Assembly (NCBI GenBank): GCA_903916255.1
Contig: CAIWVW010000007.1
Coordinates: forward strand, 1-64,000
From: an uncultured Bacteroidota bacterium
Lineage (GTDB): Bacteria; Bacteroidota; Bacteroidia; JABEUT01
Direction: 5' to 3'
DNA: 64,000 nt
The notes beneath the pieces were generated by a model. The model ran no database searches and was not told where the DNA came from. It saw nothing but the letters and a program-made list of their open reading frames with translations. The number at the start of each line of letters is the position of its first letter. Position 1 is the first letter of the stretch. Below are positions 60,606-64,000 of the stretch, one piece after another. Position numbers and translations under genes: made by a program.

Positions 60606-60680
60606 GTTAAAAGTTGAAAGTGTATAAAGAAGAAAAGTCCGGGCTTTAAAAACTTTAGGAACTTTTTACTTTACGAACTT
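60606..60680 (+). repeat. Degenerate heptamer array with inverted half
   Basis: Units gttaaaa, gttgaaa, gtgtata at 60606-60626, then a spacer with a GC-rich CCGGGC, then opposite-sense words (aacttta, ggaactt, tttactt) to 60680. A weaker example of the family, between ribH and the TPR gene. Confidence 0.5.
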
Positions 60681-61356
60681 ATTTTGCGGTTTTCGCCTGT
60701 GCCCTGGCAATATATTTATCTATATCGTTGGCCTGTGCGTAGTTGAAGTATTGTTTCTGTATGGTTTGATATATGTTCAGCGCATTGGTATAATCACCCT
60801 TCACTTCATATGCCTGAGCTGCCTTTTTCAAATACATGGGAGCCGTATAGTCGTTATCGCTTTTCTTTACAGCTTCCATATAGTATTCGATAGCTTTATC
60901 TGTATTGTTCAACTGCATTTCAGCATCGCCTTCCACACCAACGGCATTGGCGCTTACCAATACATCATGGGCATCAAATTTTTCTAAATTATCAATTGCT
61001 TGCTGATAGTTTCCTTTTTGATAGTAGCACATACCAAGGTAGTAATTGGCAAGGTGTCCGGCAGGGGTCCAGCCATATTGGTCGGCAATATCCTGAAAAC
61101 CTAAATTGGCTCCATCACCCTTAATAGCTCTGTTAACAGAGTCCATTGCAAAATAATTTTGCGCCCTGCGCATGGCCATTTCAGCATCTTGTTCCTGCGA
61201 AGGTATATACCAGTATTTGAATGTAACAAAGCCACCGATAAGAACCGTAACTATGATAGAAATAATAGAAATGGTTTTTTTGTTGTCATCCAGGTAGTTT
61301 TGAACGCGGTCCCACCTTTGTTCAACATTCATTAGAGGGTCATTTTTTTGTGCCAT
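60679..61356 (-). CDS. Membrane-anchored tetratricopeptide (TPR) protein
   Basis: A 225-residue protein. One membrane segment at about 29-50 (TISIISIIVTVLIGGFVTF) with the N-terminus probably inside, then a periplasmic alpha-helical solenoid: LANYYLGMCYYQKGNYQQAI, GDAEMQLNNTDKAIEYYMEAV and YEVKGDYTNALNIYQTI are three TPR units. The layout resembles YfgM-type proteins, which assist at the Sec translocon, but that is only a resemblance. Protein-protein scaffold. It has a -7 box at 61383-61390 and precedes ribH. Confidence 0.8.
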   Translation of the reverse strand: MAQKNDPLMNVEQRWDRVQNYLDDNKKTISIISIIVTVLIGGFVTFKYWYIPSQEQDAEMAMRRAQNYFAMDSVNRAIKGDGANLGFQDIADQYGWTPAGHLANYYLGMCYYQKGNYQQAIDNLEKFDAHDVLVSANAVGVEGDAEMQLNNTDKAIEYYMEAVKKSDNDYTAPMYLKKAAQAYEVKGDYTNALNIYQTIQKQYFNYAQANDIDKYIARAQAKTAK

Positions 61357-61382
61357 GTGCTTTAATACTTTTTTTGAAGCGG

Positions 61383-61390
61383 CAAAAATA
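61383..61390 (-). promoter_or_regulatory. -7 promoter box (TATTTTTG)
   Basis: TAnnTTTG on the minus strand, 26 bases before the TPR gene ATG. Confidence 0.4.
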
Positions 61391-61789
61391 GCCTTTTTTG
61401 GGTAATGGCAGACAAACTGGTATAATTTTGAACGTCGGGTATCGAATTTCGAATGAAATCAGGTATCAATAATGCTGTTAATGTCAATAGGTTTTACTTT
61501 AAATTCTAATGGTTTTGAAAACCTAAATGATGTGATTTTATGGTGGGGGTGAGGTAATGAATATGTGTATTTTATTATAATAATCAAAAACTTACGGTAA
61601 AACGGATGTTGGAAAACTATTGATGCATTTTTTTAGCAATTGCAAATTGGCGGCTCAAAGGGCTTCTTGGTAATAACAAATAAATTCATGCCATATATCA
61701 ACATTAAAATGTTAGGTAATAGCTTAAGTCCATTTTTTAATTGAATAAAATATGTCTAACTTTACCATTCAATACTAATTATCCTGTTT
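61391..61789. other. Divergent intergenic, no gene seen
   Basis: About 400 AT-rich bases between the minus-strand TPR gene and the plus-strand subtilase. I find no open frame with a recognisable product and no hairpin of note. A near-consensus -7 word TAACTTTA (61757-61764) lies 25 bases before the subtilase ATG, with the last base off consensus. Confidence 0.4.
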
Positions 61790-64000
61790 ATGAGAAAATT
61801 ACTTTTTGTATGTGTGGCTGTTTTAGCGGGTTTAAACTCCTTTGGCCAATCTGTTACCAAAATGGATTATTATCTGGCAACAAAGGATGATGCATATAAA
61901 ACCAGAATGGCTGAAGCCAAAACAATGCTCCCAATTTTAATAGAGGGAAACATTAGTACAATCAAGCAACTGGTTAAGGAAAACGGGGGCACATTTAAAT
62001 ATTCTTACGGAAATATTGCTGCTATAGTTATTCCTGTAAGCGCTTTGCCTGCGTTTAATAGTAATAAAGAAGTAATCAGAATGGAGGGGGCGCCCCAGCA
62101 TTATGTACCCTGTAATGATACAATGCGCAAAAGAAACAGCATTGTACAGGTTCAGCAAGGTAAATTTCCGCTGACACAAAAGTATAACGGAAAAGGAATT
62201 GTTATAGGCTTTGTAGATACCGGGATAGATTATAAACATCCCGATTTTATCGATTCTACGGGTCATTCGAGGGTGAAATATTATTGGGACCAGAATCAGC
62301 CTATCGGAATATTTACTCCCTTGCCTTATGGATATGGACAAGCATGGACTGAAGCGGAAATAGATGCGGATTTGGCAAATGATACTTCTTCGTATGATGA
62401 CTACAGCCATGGAAGTAATGTTGCAGGAGTGGCCTGTTCAAATGGAAGAGCGAATGGATTGGAGGAAGGGGGATGTCCTTCATCTGATATAGTTTTTGTT
62501 GCTTTAAATTTTAACGGACCTGCAAGTGATTTAACCGATGCTATAAATTATATTTATACTGTTGCCGACAGCCTTAACGAACCATGTGTCCTGAATGCCA
62601 GTTTGGGTTCTTACGATGGTTCGCATGACGGATTGGATTTGCAGGCGCTGATGATAGACAGCATGATTCTTGCCAAACAACCGGGGCGTGTATTTGTAGC
62701 AGCTGCGGGTAATGCCGGAGGAATTCCTTTTCACCTGCACGATTCGTTGCCAAATGCAACCGACAGCACCTGCACTTGGTTTTCGTATGATGCGGGAAAT
62801 GGCAATGTGGATATACAATTATTTGCTAATGTGGCTGATTTTAATAATATCAATTTTGCTATTGAGTGCGATAAGGTTACTCCGGGCTCCTATTCCACAA
62901 GGGCAAGAACCATATTTTCCAATATAAGCGCTCACCTTGCTCATATTGATTCAACCTATTTGGTAAACGCTGCACATGACACAATTGCCAAAGTGAAGTA
63001 CTACGCTCAAATTTATTATCCCGGAAATTATTCGATGGAGTATGTTATTACTACCGATTCTACCAGTTCTGCTTATAACTGGATGTTAATTACAAAAGGG
63101 CAGGGAAGATTTGATTCCTGGGATTGGTATTCAACTGTGGATATAGTGGATACGTCAGGGTTCTTGTTAAATCAAACAAAATATCCTGAAATGCAGCATT
63201 ATGTAATGCCGGATGTAAACCAAACTATTTGCAGCAGTTTCCAATGTTCACCGGATGTGATTACCGTTGCTAATTATAATAACCGAGCATGTTATGAAGA
63301 TTCGCAGTTGCGCGATACATGTTATGCAAAAGTTCCCGGTGCGCTTGCTCCATCTTCCAGTTGGGGGCCTACCCGGAATTATACATTAATTAAACCAGAT
63401 ATTGGAGGAGCAGGTGCTGTTATTATGTCGGCTCTTGCAACCGACTGGCAGGCCGCTTATTTAAGCGGCGCTCCTACCGCCTGCGACCCGGGCGGATGGC
63501 ACGAAGAGGACGGAGGCACCTCTTTAGCAAGCCCAGGTGTAGCAGCCGTTGCGGCTTTATATTTGGAAAAGAACCCTACCGTTAAGAACCATGAAGTGTG
63601 GTATGCAATTACCCATTGCGATTCTGTAGATGGATTTACCGGTGCTTGCCCTAACTATAAATTCGGATACGGTAAGGTAAACGCATTTAAAGCCCTTACA
63701 AAATGTTCTCCTCCTGCCGCTGTGCCTGAAGTTGCAGAACCAGCTAATGTTGCCATTCTTAAAGCATATCCTAATCCGGTTATATCGAGCACTACCGTTG
63801 AATATGACTTTTCCGGCATTAGGAATTTCACTCAGGCGCAAATTGAATTTTATGATGTTTTAGGCAAGAAAGTGAAGACTGTTTTGTTGAGTAGCAATTC
63901 CGGAACAGTAAATATTACGAAGAATACACTCTCATCAGGAATGTATTTCTACAGCCTTATTGTAGACGGCTCCCGCATTAAGACTGAGAAATTGGATGTT
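61790..64000 (+). CDS. Subtilisin-like S8 protease with T9SS type A sorting domain (3' partial)
   Basis: The frame is open from ATG 61790 to the last base (737 codons, no stop), so the gene runs off the window, probably by only a few codons. Signal peptide: residues 1-20 (MRKLLFVCVAVLAGLNSFGQ). The S8 catalytic triad is complete: Asp143 (GFVDTGIDYKHPDF), His207 (YSHGSNVAGVAC, where HGT is normal) and Ser578 (GGTSLASPGVAAVAAL, where GTSMA is usual). Between His and Ser lies a large insert of more than 300 residues with a jelly-roll-like part. The type A sorting domain begins AYPNPVISSTTVEY and contains YDVLGKKVKTVLL and LSSGMYFYSL. A surface or secreted protease of unknown substrate. Confidence 0.88.
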   Translation, partial: MRKLLFVCVAVLAGLNSFGQSVTKMDYYLATKDDAYKTRMAEAKTMLPILIEGNISTIKQLVKENGGTFKYSYGNIAAIVIPVSALPAFNSNKEVIRMEGAPQHYVPCNDTMRKRNSIVQVQQGKFPLTQKYNGKGIVIGFVDTGIDYKHPDFIDSTGHSRVKYYWDQNQPIGIFTPLPYGYGQAWTEAEIDADLANDTSSYDDYSHGSNVAGVACSNGRANGLEEGGCPSSDIVFVALNFNGPASDLTDAINYIYTVADSLNEPCVLNASLGSYDGSHDGLDLQALMIDSMILAKQPGRVFVAAAGNAGGIPFHLHDSLPNATDSTCTWFSYDAGNGNVDIQLFANVADFNNINFAIECDKVTPGSYSTRARTIFSNISAHLAHIDSTYLVNAAHDTIAKVKYYAQIYYPGNYSMEYVITTDSTSSAYNWMLITKGQGRFDSWDWYSTVDIVDTSGFLLNQTKYPEMQHYVMPDVNQTICSSFQCSPDVITVANYNNRACYEDSQLRDTCYAKVPGALAPSSSWGPTRNYTLIKPDIGGAGAVIMSALATDWQAAYLSGAPTACDPGGWHEEDGGTSLASPGVAAVAALYLEKNPTVKNHEVWYAITHCDSVDGFTGACPNYKFGYGKVNAFKALTKCSPPAAVPEVAEPANVAILKAYPNPVISSTTVEYDFSGIRNFTQAQIEFYDVLGKKVKTVLLSSNSGTVNITKNTLSSGMYFYSLIVDGSRIKTEKLDV

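Noticed and set aside
61937..62818. Minus-strand open frames inside the subtilase gene
   Set aside because: The plus-strand frame is open for 737 codons with all three catalytic motifs; the minus frames are shadows.
1..64000. Prophage, insertion sequence or plasmid elements
   Set aside because: No transposase, integrase, replication or phage structural gene is recognisable; the tail-fibre-like protein at 14620 has a signal peptide and is a surface protein.

Overview
The window is chromosomal DNA of a Bacteroidota bacterium. Evidence: several secreted proteins end in type IX secretion (T9SS) sorting domains of type A or type B; there is a PorG-like outer-membrane protein; characteristic Bacteroidota families occur (DUF5683, WbqC, DUF6089-like, DUF1015, DUF4197); and many genes are preceded by the TAnnTTTG -7 promoter box of this phylum. 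I see no phage, transposase, plasmid or CRISPR genes. It reads as ordinary core and surface-protein chromosome with unusually rich intergenic repeats. I cannot place it below phylum.

Layout. 0-5 kb: 3' end of a CCA-adding enzyme gene, a cluster of short GC-rich hairpins, a large BNR-repeat T9SS cargo, and an SMR transporter followed by a BamA/TamA-like barrel. 5-10 kb: two tRNA-Leu genes (GAG, CAG) separated by a heptamer repeat, PorG-like protein, DUF1015 protein, signal peptidase I, a small outer-membrane barrel. 10-17 kb: amino-acid permease, polytopic membrane protein, lipoprotein, tail-fibre-like surface protein. 17-22 kb: BchI-like AAA+ ATPase with a VWA partner, tRNA-Ser(GGA), PspC protein with a PadR regulator. 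22-27 kb: two tandem cysteine-motif proteins, then DUF5683-parB-parA, a UPF0173 hydrolase and small secreted proteins. 27-33 kb: DedA-WbqC-glycosyltransferase operon, DUF4197, OsmC, outer-membrane protein, lipoyl synthase. 33-40 kb: two giant tandem paralogous BNR T9SS cargos. 40-45 kb: GAPDH and two tandem GT39-like membrane glycosyltransferases. 45-55 kb: NlpC/P60 lipoprotein, purL, collagen-like lipoprotein, dps, two tandem hybrid histidine kinases, 3-hydroxyacyl-CoA dehydrogenase. 55-64 kb: a PKD/type-B cargo, OsmC, ACP phosphodiesterase-like, YqgE, ribH, TPR membrane protein and a subtilisin-like T9SS protease that runs off the window end.

Five proteins are predicted T9SS cargo (829-3405, 33106-36294, 36531-39734, 55566-58376, 61790-end), and a PorG-like component is present, so a large part of the window serves surface display. 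Tandem duplication recurs: BNR cargos, GT39 enzymes, hybrid kinases and cysteine-motif proteins are each adjacent pairs.

The most interesting structure is not a gene. At least nine loci carry arrays of four or five degenerate 7-bp units, usually followed by an inverted array so that a stem could form. The word differs between loci but the 7-bp period is constant. Some arrays lie inside reading frames and encode protein termini or loops (signal peptidase N-terminus, the DUF5683 signal-peptide n-region, the C-terminus and a loop of a membrane protein). They resemble in design the STRR heptamers of cyanobacteria.
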